In this document: positions 54,460 through 63,503 of the stretch, piece by piece
Numbering within the stretch: position 1 is the stretch's first letter
Layout of the letters: each line of letters begins with the position of its first letter
Assembly (NCBI GenBank): GCA_031266555.1
Contig: JAISAU010000024.1
Coordinates: 1 to 64,000, forward strand
Source: Campylobacteraceae bacterium
GTDB taxonomy: Bacteria > Campylobacterota > Campylobacteria > Campylobacterales > Campylobacteraceae
DNA length: 64,000 bases
Direction: 5' to 3'
Position numbers and translations under genes: made by a program
Notes under the pieces: model-generated
What the model was told of the DNA's origin: nothing
The model's database searches: none
What the model saw: only the letters and a program-made list of their open reading frames with translations

Positions 54460-56322
54460 ATGTCCGCACAAAAAAAAGACGTATTTACAGCTTTGGAAGA
54501 GCTCTTAAAAAAGAATGAAAAAAGTTATGTTACATATGACGAATTAATAGAATTTTTTCCAAAACAACCTACTTCGGCGATAGTTAAAAAAATTGACACG
54601 CTTTTAAAAAATCACAACGTCTCTTTAGCGACGTCGGCTGAAATAGCGAAAATGCGCAATTTAGAAGAGGCTAAAAAGAGAGAGCAAGAAAAGCAAAAAC
54701 TTCAAGATAAAGCATTGGAAGAAGAGTTTGATTTGGCTAACGAGAAAGAGCTTTTGGAGTGGTCGAGAAGCGACAGTCCGGTTCGTATGTATTTGCGTGA
54801 AATGGGACAAATATCTCTTCTAACGAAAGACGAAGAGGTTTTTATCAGCAAACAGATAGAGATTGGCGAAGATATTATTATAGACGCTTTTTGTTCCGTA
54901 CCGTACCTAATTGATTTTATTTTAGAGTATAAAGAGGCGCTTGTAAACAGAGAACGAAGAGTAAAAGAGTTATTTAAAAGCTTTGATGATGGCGAAGAAG
55001 AAGACGCGGATGATTCTAACGACGAATTTGAAAACGAAGACGCGGATGAGAACGAAAGCAAGCGGACAATGACTCAAAAAGAGATAAAACGTTCCGAAAA
55101 CGTTATAGAGAGTTTTAAAGCTTTGGAGAAAGCAAAAAAAGAGTGGATGAAATTTACCGCTAAAATGCCAAAAGATTTAAATGACGAAGAGTCTTTAGAA
55201 CACAATCTAGCAATCGCTTACAAGAAAAAAGTTTTAAAAGAAAAACTTATGGATTTGGGACCTACGAGTAAACTTATAAACGAACTTGTGCGCGCTATCG
55301 AAGGAGCGTTAAAGGGCGATTCCGAATTTGAGAAAGAATTAAAAAGACTTGAGTACAAACTCTCTTTGTTTAACGACACTCTAAGAAATAACCATAAAAA
55401 AATACTCTCCAAGATAACCGATATGAACAAAGAAGATATAACTCTTGTAGTGCCGGAAGCCACTATGGTATCCACATATATGGAGATAAAAAAACTATTT
55501 CAAACAAAAGAGGCTTCAAAAAAAAGTTTCAGTCTTGAACCTGAAGTTTTAAAAGAGATTTTAGAACAAATTAAACGCGGCAAAAAAATAACGGACAAAG
55601 CAAAAGAACGTATGGCAAAATCAAACCTCCGCCTTGTTGTTTCTATCGCGAAAAGATACACCAACAGAGGATTGCCGTTTTTAGACCTCATTCAAGAAGG
55701 CAACATAGGTCTTATGAAAGCCGTTGATAAGTTTGAATATGAAAAAGGATTTAAATTTTCAACGTACGCTACATGGTGGATAAGACAAGCGATAAGCCGC
55801 GCGATAGCAGACCAAGCCAGAACTATAAGAATACCTATACATATGATAGAAACTATAAACAGAATAAACAAAGTCATGAGAAAACATTTGCAAGAACACG
55901 GCAAAGAACCTGATGTAGATATCATATCAAAAGAGGTGGGACTGAGCCCCGATAAAGTACGAAACGTCATCAAGATCACAAAAGAACCTATCTCTTTGGA
56001 AGCTCCTATCGGTAATGAAGACGATGGAAAATTCGGCGATTTTGTAGAAGACAGGAATACGCTCTCTCCGATAGATCATATACTTAAAAATGACTTAAAA
56101 GAACAAATAAATGAGGTTTTAGAACAGCTCAACGAGCGTGAAAAAGCCGTTATCAGAATGCGTTTTGGGCTTTTAGAGGATGAGAGCGACAGAACTCTTG
56201 AAGAGATAGGCAAAGAGCTTAATGTCACAAGAGAACGTGTAAGACAGATAGAAAGTTCGGCTATCAAAAAATTAAAACATCCAAAAGTCGGCAGAAAGTT
56301 GAAAGGCTATATTGAAAGTTGA
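54460..56322 (+). CDS. rpoD: Primary sigma factor RpoD (sigma 70)
   Basis: 620 residues. Region 1.1 at the N-terminus, an acidic non-conserved insert ([20 protein letters not shown] near 185-205), then region 2 ([61 protein letters not shown]), region 3, and region 4 ([16 protein letters not shown]...[20 protein letters not shown]). Directs RNA polymerase to housekeeping promoters. AAAGGAG ribosome site; the following gene overlaps its end. Confidence 0.97.
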   Translation: MSAQKKDVFTALEELLKKNEKSYVTYDELIEFFPKQPTSAIVKKIDTLLKNHNVSLATSAEIAKMRNLEEAKKREQEKQKLQDKALEEEFDLANEKELLEWSRSDSPVRMYLREMGQISLLTKDEEVFISKQIEIGEDIIIDAFCSVPYLIDFILEYKEALVNRERRVKELFKSFDDGEEEDADDSNDEFENEDADENESKRTMTQKEIKRSENVIESFKALEKAKKEWMKFTAKMPKDLNDEESLEHNLAIAYKKKVLKEKLMDLGPTSKLINELVRAIEGALKGDSEFEKELKRLEYKLSLFNDTLRNNHKKILSKITDMNKEDITLVVPEATMVSTYMEIKKLFQTKEASKKSFSLEPEVLKEILEQIKRGKKITDKAKERMAKSNLRLVVSIAKRYTNRGLPFLDLIQEGNIGLMKAVDKFEYEKGFKFSTYATWWIRQAISRAIADQARTIRIPIHMIETINRINKVMRKHLQEHGKEPDVDIISKEVGLSPDKVRNVIKITKEPISLEAPIGNEDDGKFGDFVEDRNTLSPIDHILKNDLKEQINEVLEQLNEREKAVIRMRFGLLEDESDRTLEEIGKELNVTRERVRQIESSAIKKLKHPKVGRKLKGYIES

Positions 56323-56330
56323 ATTTTTCC

Positions 56331-57017
56331 ATGCAATTTTACGAACAGTGGCTTGAAAATGACTATAACCCGTTTGCGTTATTTGACGCGAACGGTAAAA
56401 TAGTCACGGCAAATCATGAGGCGCAATTTTTACTCTCGTACGTAACCGCGAAAGAAATCTTTGATATGGCAAATATCTACGCGAACGTGACTTTCGGATT
56501 TAAAACGACTCTATTTGATTTTAGAATAGGAGAAAGTCAGTTTTATGGGGTGACCGTCGGCTATTTAGACGATGACAATATCGGTATAAAGTTATATAAA
56601 ACTCCCGTTAAAAGATTTACCTCTCTTAATGAAAACGGCGAATTTGTCAATATCTATTCGCTTTTGGATCTGTGCATAAGCGCTGCTTCCGTAAGCCGAA
56701 AAATAGCTTTTAAAAAAGAGTTTGACCCGACTTTCCCGGATCTTAAGCTACAAGTAGAAAAATTCACACAGCTTGTCGGCAAAATATACGAAAGTCATCA
56801 AAACGCTAACGAAATCACTACAAAACTTGCCGTAAAAATAGGCGAATATGTAAAATTTAACGATAAAAAATATCCTATCTTCATATTAACTATAGAAGGC
56901 GGCGACAGAGACATTAAAAAAGAACAAGGCATTGAATATTTAGCGCAAAATATCAATTGCTCCATCTACTTTAAACCTAATGAGACTATTTTATCGTCAG
57001 CGATGATTTGCGCGTAA
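56331..57017 (+). CDS. PAS-like hypothetical protein downstream of rpoD
   Basis: 228 residues from ATG 56331; a TTG at 56319 overlapping the rpoD stop is also possible. The N-terminal 80 residues resemble a PAS fold (YNPFALFDANGKIVTANHEAQFLLSYV). The rest (VYSLLDLCISAASVSRKIAFKKEFDPTFPDLKLQ) has the look of a nucleotide- or histidine-kinase-like dimerisation segment, but no H-box or ATPase motif is visible. Proteins of this type follow rpoD in related genomes; function not known. Confidence 0.7.
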   Translation: MQFYEQWLENDYNPFALFDANGKIVTANHEAQFLLSYVTAKEIFDMANIYANVTFGFKTTLFDFRIGESQFYGVTVGYLDDDNIGIKLYKTPVKRFTSLNENGEFVNIYSLLDLCISAASVSRKIAFKKEFDPTFPDLKLQVEKFTQLVGKIYESHQNANEITTKLAVKIGEYVKFNDKKYPIFILTIEGGDRDIKKEQGIEYLAQNINCSIYFKPNETILSSAMICA

Positions 57018-57478
57018 AAATATCTGCTCTTTTTTTTAAAAACTGACAAAAACTTCCATACATGTAAAACCCTAAAAGCTTTGTCCACCGATTAGACGTT
57101 CGCTTTTAAACGCTTTTTACTTTGTACATGTAGTAATTAAAATGAATTTGATTTTAATTACTACATGTATGATATTTTATTTGTGAATTTACATGTAATT
57201 TACTTACATGTACGCTTACATGTAGCAATTCCAAACAACTAAAATAAATTTGCCTATTAAAGACTTGAAATCATTTCAATGCTTGTATATAAATTACGAA
57301 ATTATTTGAGATGCAGCGCTGATTATTTTCGTATTTATTCATCATACACTATAGCATTCAATTTATATAATATTCTAAACTCTAATTTATTATTAATAGA
57401 ATGCTTCTTTTATATTATTTTTTTGATATAATATATGCATAAATTTTCACAAATAAATTTCAAATCACAGGAGTAACA
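57018..57478. other. Intergenic region rich in ACATGT palindromes
   Basis: No gene. Six ACATGT copies lie between 57060 and 57223, two of them ending a perfect 19-pair hairpin (57125-57169, listed separately). A TATAAT-type -10 (about 57427-57432) sits about 50 bases before the lipoprotein gene. Confidence 0.7.
57125..57169. repeat. Perfect 19-bp inverted repeat bounded by TACATGTA
   Basis: TACATGTAGTAATTAAAAT (57125-57143), loop GAATTTG, then the exact inverse (57151-57169). Could be a strong terminator, a recombination or binding site. Located after the rpoD transcription unit. Confidence 0.9.
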
Positions 57479-58780
57479 ATGTTGTCTTCAATGACTAATC
57501 TTAAGGCTTTATGTTTATTTAGATTTAAAGCGTTCTCTCTTTTAGTAGCTTTATTCCTTAGCTTTTCATTAATCGGCTGCGGAGGCGGCGGGGATAGTGG
57601 AGGAAGTAGCAGCGATGTATCTATAGCTGCGACATATTCTAAGTTTCCATCTTTTGACGAAAGCAGTTTAACGATTGTTGCAAAAGAAGCGCTTAAAGTC
57701 TACAATTCTTTATCGAATACGCAGATTTCCTCGTTTCTTAATTCGCTTGTATCAAATAAAGGCTTTGCTCTCGGTACTATCCAGTACTGCACAAATGCCT
57801 ATTATAAAACTGATGCCATAGATTCTATGAATGCGTGCGCATATTCTGTAGACGACGAATTAATAACTTTCATAGATGGAGACAGCAATTCACGAATGCC
57901 CAACGATGCCGACTTTAATGATGTATTTGGTTCTGTACCGGGAACTCTTTTTGTTGTTCAACGTGCAATCAGAGTAATCAATAACCAAGCCGCTCAAAAT
58001 AAGATAAGCTCATATATAGCAACTATTCAAAATAATGGGTTTAATTTTGATGAGAATAATAGATATTATAAAAAAATCGGAACCCTAAACTATTATATTT
58101 ATATATGGAACGACCAAAACTATATAACTGCAACATGGACTATTACAAAGAGTAGCGACGGTAACGGTAACAACAACGACAATGAAGACGGAGGCAGCAG
58201 CGGATTGTGCGGCGATATTAGTTACGAAGGCGTGAAAAAGACAACAAATTTCCCGCTTTATGATTTATCTACAAATACTTTTCCACGAGAACAGGTGTTT
58301 AACTATCATCCTATTCCCAATATTAGCACATATGATACTCTTCTTAAAGGTAATGGGTTTACTTCATACCAATCAAATGCTTATGTTCATTATTCAGGCG
58401 ACCTTATAGATATAGGCGTTGTGATGATTAAGAATAGCGACGACGGTTCTTTTACAGCAGCTATAAATTACAGGTCAAACCTAAGTTTATTAAGTGCTAT
58501 TACGCCTGCCGAGGTACCGCTTAAGCAATATCAGCTTTTAGAACATTATACAGGCGAGAGAGCATTTGTCATTAATCATATCGCTCAATATAAAAACAGT
58601 CTCAAGGGATTGGGTTTTAAGGAGATTAGCGGAGACAATTACGGACTGATGGAAAAAGAGGTTGGCAATTGCGTATATCGTTGGTTTTATCAGCATGTTG
58701 ATCATTATCTTAATGCCGCTAATGGGTATATAAACTATAACTGGGTAATTGTAGATAAAACTTTTGATAATTTGGAGTAG
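57479..58780 (+). CDS. Lipoprotein of two similar-sized domains joined by a low-complexity linker
   Basis: 433 residues with a lipobox LIGC (Cys near 33) followed by a GGGG/SGGSSS stretch. Domain 1 (about 50-220) and domain 2 (about 240-430) are linked by an Asn/Gly/Asp-rich run (GNGNNNDNEDGGSSG). Both domains have a (Y/F)-x(4)-L-x-x-x-GF pattern (ISSYIATIQNNGF, ISTYDTLLKGNGF, YKNSLKGLGF) suggesting related folds. No family recognised. GGAG ribosome site; TATAAT upstream. Probably outer-membrane anchored. Confidence 0.75.
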   Translation: MLSSMTNLKALCLFRFKAFSLLVALFLSFSLIGCGGGGDSGGSSSDVSIAATYSKFPSFDESSLTIVAKEALKVYNSLSNTQISSFLNSLVSNKGFALGTIQYCTNAYYKTDAIDSMNACAYSVDDELITFIDGDSNSRMPNDADFNDVFGSVPGTLFVVQRAIRVINNQAAQNKISSYIATIQNNGFNFDENNRYYKKIGTLNYYIYIWNDQNYITATWTITKSSDGNGNNNDNEDGGSSGLCGDISYEGVKKTTNFPLYDLSTNTFPREQVFNYHPIPNISTYDTLLKGNGFTSYQSNAYVHYSGDLIDIGVVMIKNSDDGSFTAAINYRSNLSLLSAITPAEVPLKQYQLLEHYTGERAFVINHIAQYKNSLKGLGFKEISGDNYGLMEKEVGNCVYRWFYQHVDHYLNAANGYINYNWVIVDKTFDNLE

Positions 58781-59228
58781 CAAAAAGAATAGTTTGGCAG
58801 ATTTTTGCCAAACCTCGTATCTATAATTATCTTTTATTTAACTAAAGGTGATTATAGCTTACAGCGATTATTTCCACTCATTTTTATCGTTGTAAGGAGT
58901 GTTAATGAAACTGCTCGTATTCTATCATTGCAAAAGTGTCACGTTAATCTAAAAACACGTAAATGCAAATCGTATGTTGTATCGCCGATTTTATCGATTT
59001 GTAATGATAGAATAATCTCTCTATTTTTTTGCAATACTGAAATGAATAGAATAAATTTTGTAATTATGAAAAATAAGATTAATATCTCACTCACATTTTT
59101 GGTAATAGAACCGGTTATAAAGATGACAAAGCAATGTATTTTCTATTGTATTTTCAGATAAAAAAATAGGATATTTTGTCAAAATTTGATAAAATTAGGT
59201 CTTATCTATTTTTTCCAAAGGAAAAATT
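58781..59228. other. Intergenic region with hairpins, no gene
   Basis: GTTTGGCA-GATTTT-TGCCAAAC at 58792-58813 is a probable terminator of the lipoprotein gene. A 17-base inverted repeat with one mismatch (TATTCTATCATTGCAAA at 58918-58934 and its inverse at 58998-59014) encloses 63 bases. The argB promoter lies near 59180. Open frames here look non-coding. Confidence 0.6.
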
Positions 59229-60080
59229 TTGCAAGCAAAAATCCAAAAAGCGCAAATCCTTCTTGACGCGCTTCCTTATATTAAAAAATTCAGAAATAAA
59301 ACCATAGTTATAAAATATGGCGGCGCGGCGCAAATAAACGCGGATTTGAAAGAAAAATTCGCGCAAGATATCGTGCTTTTGTATCTTGTTGGTATTCGCG
59401 TTATTATAGTTCACGGCGGCGGAAAAAGCATAAATTCCATTTTGGACAGATTAAATATAAAAAGCGATTTCGTAGACGGTCTTCGCATAACTGATGAAAA
59501 AGTGATGGAAGTAGTTGAGATGGTTTTAAGCGGAAATGTCAATAAAGAGATTACGACTCTTTTAAATCACAATGGCGCGAAAGCCATCGGTATCACGGGA
59601 AAAGACGCCAATTTTATGCACGCAAAACCAATAGACGATGGAAAATACGGACTTGTCGGACAAATCACGCAGATAAATGAGAGCGTTTTAAATGATTTGA
59701 TAGACGAGAAATTTATACCGGTTATCGCTCCTATCGCCTCAGGCGACGACTCATCACATCCCGGTTACAATATAAACGCGGATTTGGCGGCAAGCAAAAT
59801 AGCCGTTAGCGTACAAGCAAAAAAAGTGATATTTTTGACCGATACTTTAGGAGTTTTGGATAAAAACAAAAAACTTTTATCAAAACTTTCCCAAAATGAC
59901 GTTGAAAAACTAAAAGAAGACGGCGTTATAAGCGGCGGAATGATACCAAAAGTCGACGCTTGTTTAGAAGCGATAAGCGGCGGCGTAGAAAACGCTCACA
60001 TCATTGACGGACGCATAGAACACTCAATACTTTTGGAACTTTTCACAAATGAAGGCATAGGAACGATAATAAAACAATGA
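59229..60080 (+). CDS. argB: Acetylglutamate kinase
   Basis: 283 residues from TTG 59229 with an AAAGGAAAA ribosome site. VIKYGGAAQINADLKEKFAQDIVLLYLVGIRVIIVHGGGKSIN, VVEMVLSGNVNKEI, GLVGQITQIN, IAPIASG and SKLSQNDVEKLKEDGVISGGMIPKV are family hallmarks; the N-terminal helix present suggests arginine-sensitive NAGK. Phosphorylates N-acetylglutamate in arginine synthesis. The stop overlaps cutA. Confidence 0.95.
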   Translation: MQAKIQKAQILLDALPYIKKFRNKTIVIKYGGAAQINADLKEKFAQDIVLLYLVGIRVIIVHGGGKSINSILDRLNIKSDFVDGLRITDEKVMEVVEMVLSGNVNKEITTLLNHNGAKAIGITGKDANFMHAKPIDDGKYGLVGQITQINESVLNDLIDEKFIPVIAPIASGDDSSHPGYNINADLAASKIAVSVQAKKVIFLTDTLGVLDKNKKLLSKLSQNDVEKLKEDGVISGGMIPKVDACLEAISGGVENAHIIDGRIEHSILLELFTNEGIGTIIKQ

Positions 60081-60391
60081 GCTATATCATAGTTTTTACA
60101 ACGACCGCAAATGAAGAATCCGCACAAAGAATAGCAGATAAATTATTGGAGAAAAATTTAGCCGCGTGCGTTAGTTTTACGCCTATATTTTCAAGTTATA
60201 AATGGCAAGGGCATATTCAAAAAGAGAGCGAAATAGAACTTCAGATAAAAACCAGAGCGGAACTTTATCAAAAGGTTGAGGAGACTATCAAATCTCTTCA
60301 CATGTACGAAACGCCGCAAATCATAGCAGTCCCGATAAAACAAGGCTGCGACAACTATCTTGAGTGGATAGACAATTCATTAAAAGGCTAA
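60077..60391 (+). CDS. cutA: CutA1-family divalent cation tolerance protein
   Basis: 104 residues, the typical length. Motifs ARIADKLLEKNLAACV (here QRIADKLLEKNLAACVSF), YKWQGHIQKESEIELQIKT and YETPQIIAVPI mark the CutA1 family, trimeric proteins linked to copper tolerance and signalling. Four-base overlap with argB. Confidence 0.95.
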   Translation: MSYIIVFTTTANEESAQRIADKLLEKNLAACVSFTPIFSSYKWQGHIQKESEIELQIKTRAELYQKVEETIKSLHMYETPQIIAVPIKQGCDNYLEWIDNSLKG

Positions 60392-60396
60392 TTGTA

Positions 60397-61872
60397 ATGT
60401 TTACAGAAACAAGAGGAAATGACGGAAAAAATCCTAAAAAGGTTCAATTTTCATATGCGATATTAAATCCAAGCGCAAGTTTCGGCGGACTTTATGCGCC
60501 TCGTGATTTGCCGAAAATTGATGAAAATTTCATCATAAAGATAGCAAAAAAAAGTTATAAAGAGTTAACATTAGAGATTTTAAAGCTTTTCGATATAGAT
60601 ATAGACGAAGATATTTTAAAAGAAGCTTTGAATTTGTACGATGGGTTTGACGACAAAAACAACCCTGTCCCGCTTGTAAAAGTCAAATCAGACCTTTTTG
60701 TCAACGAACTTTACCACGGACCTACGCGCGCTTTTAAAGATATGGCTTTACAACCTTTTGGGTATATACTTTCGCATTTGGCGAAAAAACGAAATGAAAA
60801 ATACCTCATCTTAGCGGCTACCAGCGGCGATACGGGACCGGCTACGCTTAATGCTTTTGAAAATAAAGAGAATATAAAAGTGGTGTGTCTGTATCCGGAC
60901 GGCGGAACAAGCGATGTACAGCGGCTTCAAATGGTAACAAGCGAAGGGGAAAATTTAAAAGTCGTAGGAATACGCGGCAATTTTGACGACGCGCAAAACG
61001 CGTTAAAATCGTTGCTTGCTTCAAACTCTTTCAAAGAGAGTCTAAAAAAACAAAACATTAATTTAAGCGCGGCAAATTCAGTAAACTTCGGACGTATTAT
61101 ATTTCAAATCGTATATCACATATCAAGCTATATTGAGTTGATTAGGCAAAATGAGTTAAAAATCGGCGAAAAATTTTACATAACTATCCCCAGTGGAAAT
61201 TTTGGCAACGCTCTTGGAGCATATTATGCTAAAAAGATGGGTCTACCGATTGAAAAAATTTTAATAGCCTCAAATATCAATAACATACTAACAGACCTTT
61301 TAACGACGGGCGTTTACGATATAAGTAAAAGAGAGCTTTTGCAAAGCACCTCTCCCGCGATGGATATTCTGATATCGTCAAATGTGGAGAGAGTTTTATT
61401 TGATAAATTTGGAAGTACGAGATGCAAAGAGTTAATGAACGACCTATTGGATAAAAAGTTTTATAAACTAAATAAAAATGAGTTGGACACTTTAAGAGAG
61501 AATTTTGACGCTGTATATTCAGACGATGAATTTGCCTTAGAAACGATAGCCAAATTCGCAAAAGACGGCTATGTGTTAGACCCGCATACGGCTACATGTA
61601 TAAAAGCGTACGAGACTATAAAACAAAAAAATATTCCATGCGTTATATGCTCGACTGCCGAATGGACAAAATTTGCTCCTACGATGTGGAACGCTTTGCA
61701 GAATGACAAAAAGAAATATAGCGATAAAGAAGCTCTTGAAAAATTTAGCGAAAGCTTGCATGTAAAAATTCCAAACTCTATAAACTCTTTATTCGAGAAA
61801 AAGATACTTCATCATGATGTTGTGGAAAAATCTCAAATTGAAAAAACTATAGCTGATTTTTTAAAAGGTTAA
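60397..61872 (+). CDS. thrC: Threonine synthase
   Basis: 491 residues from ATG 60397 (just after the cutA stop). N-terminal segment SFGGLYAPRDLP, PLP-lysine motif ELYHGPTRAFKDMALQPF, ATSGDTGPATLNAF and IPSGNFGNALGAYYAKKMGLP. Converts phosphohomoserine to threonine. Part of the argB-cutA-thrC-kdsB run. Confidence 0.96.
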   Translation: MFTETRGNDGKNPKKVQFSYAILNPSASFGGLYAPRDLPKIDENFIIKIAKKSYKELTLEILKLFDIDIDEDILKEALNLYDGFDDKNNPVPLVKVKSDLFVNELYHGPTRAFKDMALQPFGYILSHLAKKRNEKYLILAATSGDTGPATLNAFENKENIKVVCLYPDGGTSDVQRLQMVTSEGENLKVVGIRGNFDDAQNALKSLLASNSFKESLKKQNINLSAANSVNFGRIIFQIVYHISSYIELIRQNELKIGEKFYITIPSGNFGNALGAYYAKKMGLPIEKILIASNINNILTDLLTTGVYDISKRELLQSTSPAMDILISSNVERVLFDKFGSTRCKELMNDLLDKKFYKLNKNELDTLRENFDAVYSDDEFALETIAKFAKDGYVLDPHTATCIKAYETIKQKNIPCVICSTAEWTKFAPTMWNALQNDKKKYSDKEALEKFSESLHVKIPNSINSLFEKKILHHDVVEKSQIEKTIADFLKG

Positions 61873-61875
61873 ATT

Positions 61876-62592
61876 ATGATAATTATCCCTGCCCGCCTCG
61901 CGTCGACAAGATTCCCAAATAAAATACTAACCGATATATTCGGACTTCCGATGGTCATAAGAACGGCTAAAGCGGTTGAAGAGATAGACGATATCGCTAT
62001 AGCGACAGATAGCAAAGAAGTGATGGAAGTCGCTGAAAAATACAACATAAAAGCGATTTTGACAAGCATAAATCACCAAAGCGGGACAGACAGAATAAAC
62101 GAAGCGGCGCAAAAACTATTCTTAAAAGAAAACGAGGTGGTGATAAATGTGCAAGCGGATGAACCTTTTATAGAAAAAGATGTGGTTTTGACATTAAAAA
62201 ACAAGGTTGAGAGTTTAAGAGAAAAAAATAAATGGGTTATGGCGAGTTGTTATAAAAAAATAACCAAAGACGAAGCGCTTGATCCAAATCTCGTTAAAGT
62301 AGTAACAGATAAAGATCAAAACGCGCTCTACTTTTCAAGGTCACGCATTCCACACGATAGAGAAAATATAGGCGCGCAATATTTAGGACATTTAGGGCTT
62401 TACGGCTTTACATTTTGCTCTTTACGCTCTTTTTGCGCATTTGCGCCCTCCTTGCTTGAACAGATAGAAAAATTGGAACAATTAAGAGCTTTGCATTACG
62501 GCAAAACGATAAATATGATAGAAGTAGAAAGCCAAAGTTTTGGCATAGATACAAAAGAGGATTTGGAAAAAGCGCTGAAGATATTTGCGTAG
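61876..62592 (+). CDS. kdsB: CMP-KDO synthetase
   Basis: 238 residues. Opens IIPARLASTRFPNKILTDI, nucleotide-binding pattern IATDSKEVMEVAEKY, VINVQADEPFIEKDVV and YFSRSRIPHDR. Activates KDO with CTP for lipopolysaccharide inner core synthesis. Three bases after thrC. Confidence 0.96.
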   Translation: MIIIPARLASTRFPNKILTDIFGLPMVIRTAKAVEEIDDIAIATDSKEVMEVAEKYNIKAILTSINHQSGTDRINEAAQKLFLKENEVVINVQADEPFIEKDVVLTLKNKVESLREKNKWVMASCYKKITKDEALDPNLVKVVTDKDQNALYFSRSRIPHDRENIGAQYLGHLGLYGFTFCSLRSFCAFAPSLLEQIEKLEQLRALHYGKTINMIEVESQSFGIDTKEDLEKALKIFA

Positions 62593-63148
62593 TGTTTCGC
62601 GACTCTAAAGTGGACGCGCACATGTGTTGTTTGAAAAGTAGCTACTGCTAAATATCCAAAGACAAAAAGGCGCGAAAAACATAATTTCCACTATGCCGCC
62701 ATAAGAAACTTTTATCTATGCGCTCATTTGCGGCTCTTTTATTGTTGCGGGCGAAGCAATCTGGCAAAAACACAATTTGTAAAAATTTGAAACACAAAAA
62801 ACAACCTTTTTTACATGTCACTCACACAACCAAACAATGAGTTAAATCCGCGCAAACGAAATATTATATTGCTCTCATCACTCCTGCAAATGACTGGCTT
62901 CTGGTCTATACATACTTTCAATAAGCCATTTTATAATTTATTTTTTTGGATTTCCATAGAGGGGATAATCAATCATCAATTTTACCAACTCCCAAATCTT
63001 ATAATGTTTGTGATGACGGAGGTGCGGCGCAAAATGTTTTACATGTAAGAGTAGAATTTAAATAGCTAAACAAATAAAAGTTTATTTTGTTTTTACAGTG
63101 AAACCTGCATGTAGGATTTAAAGCCGCTATATCATTGCATTCTACCTC

Positions 63149-63342
63149 TCTTGTGTTATTCTCGCACAAATGGGAATCCGTAAGTATGAAATATTTTACA
63201 TGTAAATACTTCGTTTTTCATTATAAGTAAAAAACAATCAAAGATAATTTTATATTTTACCGTCTTTTTATTTCTTTTGGATTCTGGCATTCCCTCAGGA
63301 AAGTTGGAATGGATTCCCGCCTTTGCAAGAGTAACACAAGAA
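63149..63342. repeat. Imperfect inverted repeat with GGATTCCC/GGGAATCC ends
   Basis: Left arm TCTTGTGTTATTCTCGCA...GGGAATCC (63149-63180) is matched by right arm GGATTCCCGCC...TGCAAGAGTAACACAAGA (63312-63342) in reverse orientation. The interior is AT-rich with one TACATGTA and a GCATTCCC...GGAAT half. It resembles small non-autonomous repeat elements found in many genomes. Confidence 0.55.
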
Positions 63343-63445
63343 AATGAAGCAAAAACGCAAAGATGATAAAATTTTATAATAATGACAATATTTAATCGTC
63401 AAAAGTTTTTACATGTAGAGAAGAATTTATCGGTTTGTGAAAATA

Positions 63446-63474
63446 GATTGCCGCGCCCATCAACTCGCAATGAC
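63446..63474. repeat. Dispersed palindromic repeat, single degenerate copy
   Basis: GATTGCCGCGCCCATCAACT followed by CGCAATGAC: the same ends (GATTGC...CGCAATGAC) as the copies at 38921-38999 and 40032-40233. Confidence 0.6.
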
Positions 63475-63503
63475 AAAAAATAACATAACTTACCACATGA
63501 ACA

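Larger units (their letters stand above)
62593..63503. other. Gene-free region with repeats and ACATGT palindromes
   Basis: About 900 bases. Five ACATGT-type sites (about 62620, 62812, 63042, 63197, 63411), an imperfect inverted-repeat element (63149-63342, listed), and one copy of the dispersed palindromic repeat at 63446-63474. Short open frames such as 62815-63048 look non-coding. Confidence 0.65.

Noticed and set aside
58805-59161. 118-codon frame after the lipoprotein
   Set aside because: Starts with TTG inside the terminator hairpin, spans an inverted repeat, has no ribosome site and no family character.
62815-63048. 77-codon frame after kdsB
   Set aside because: Composition unlike the real genes, no ribosome site, begins and ends in ACATGT palindromes in a repeat-rich gap.
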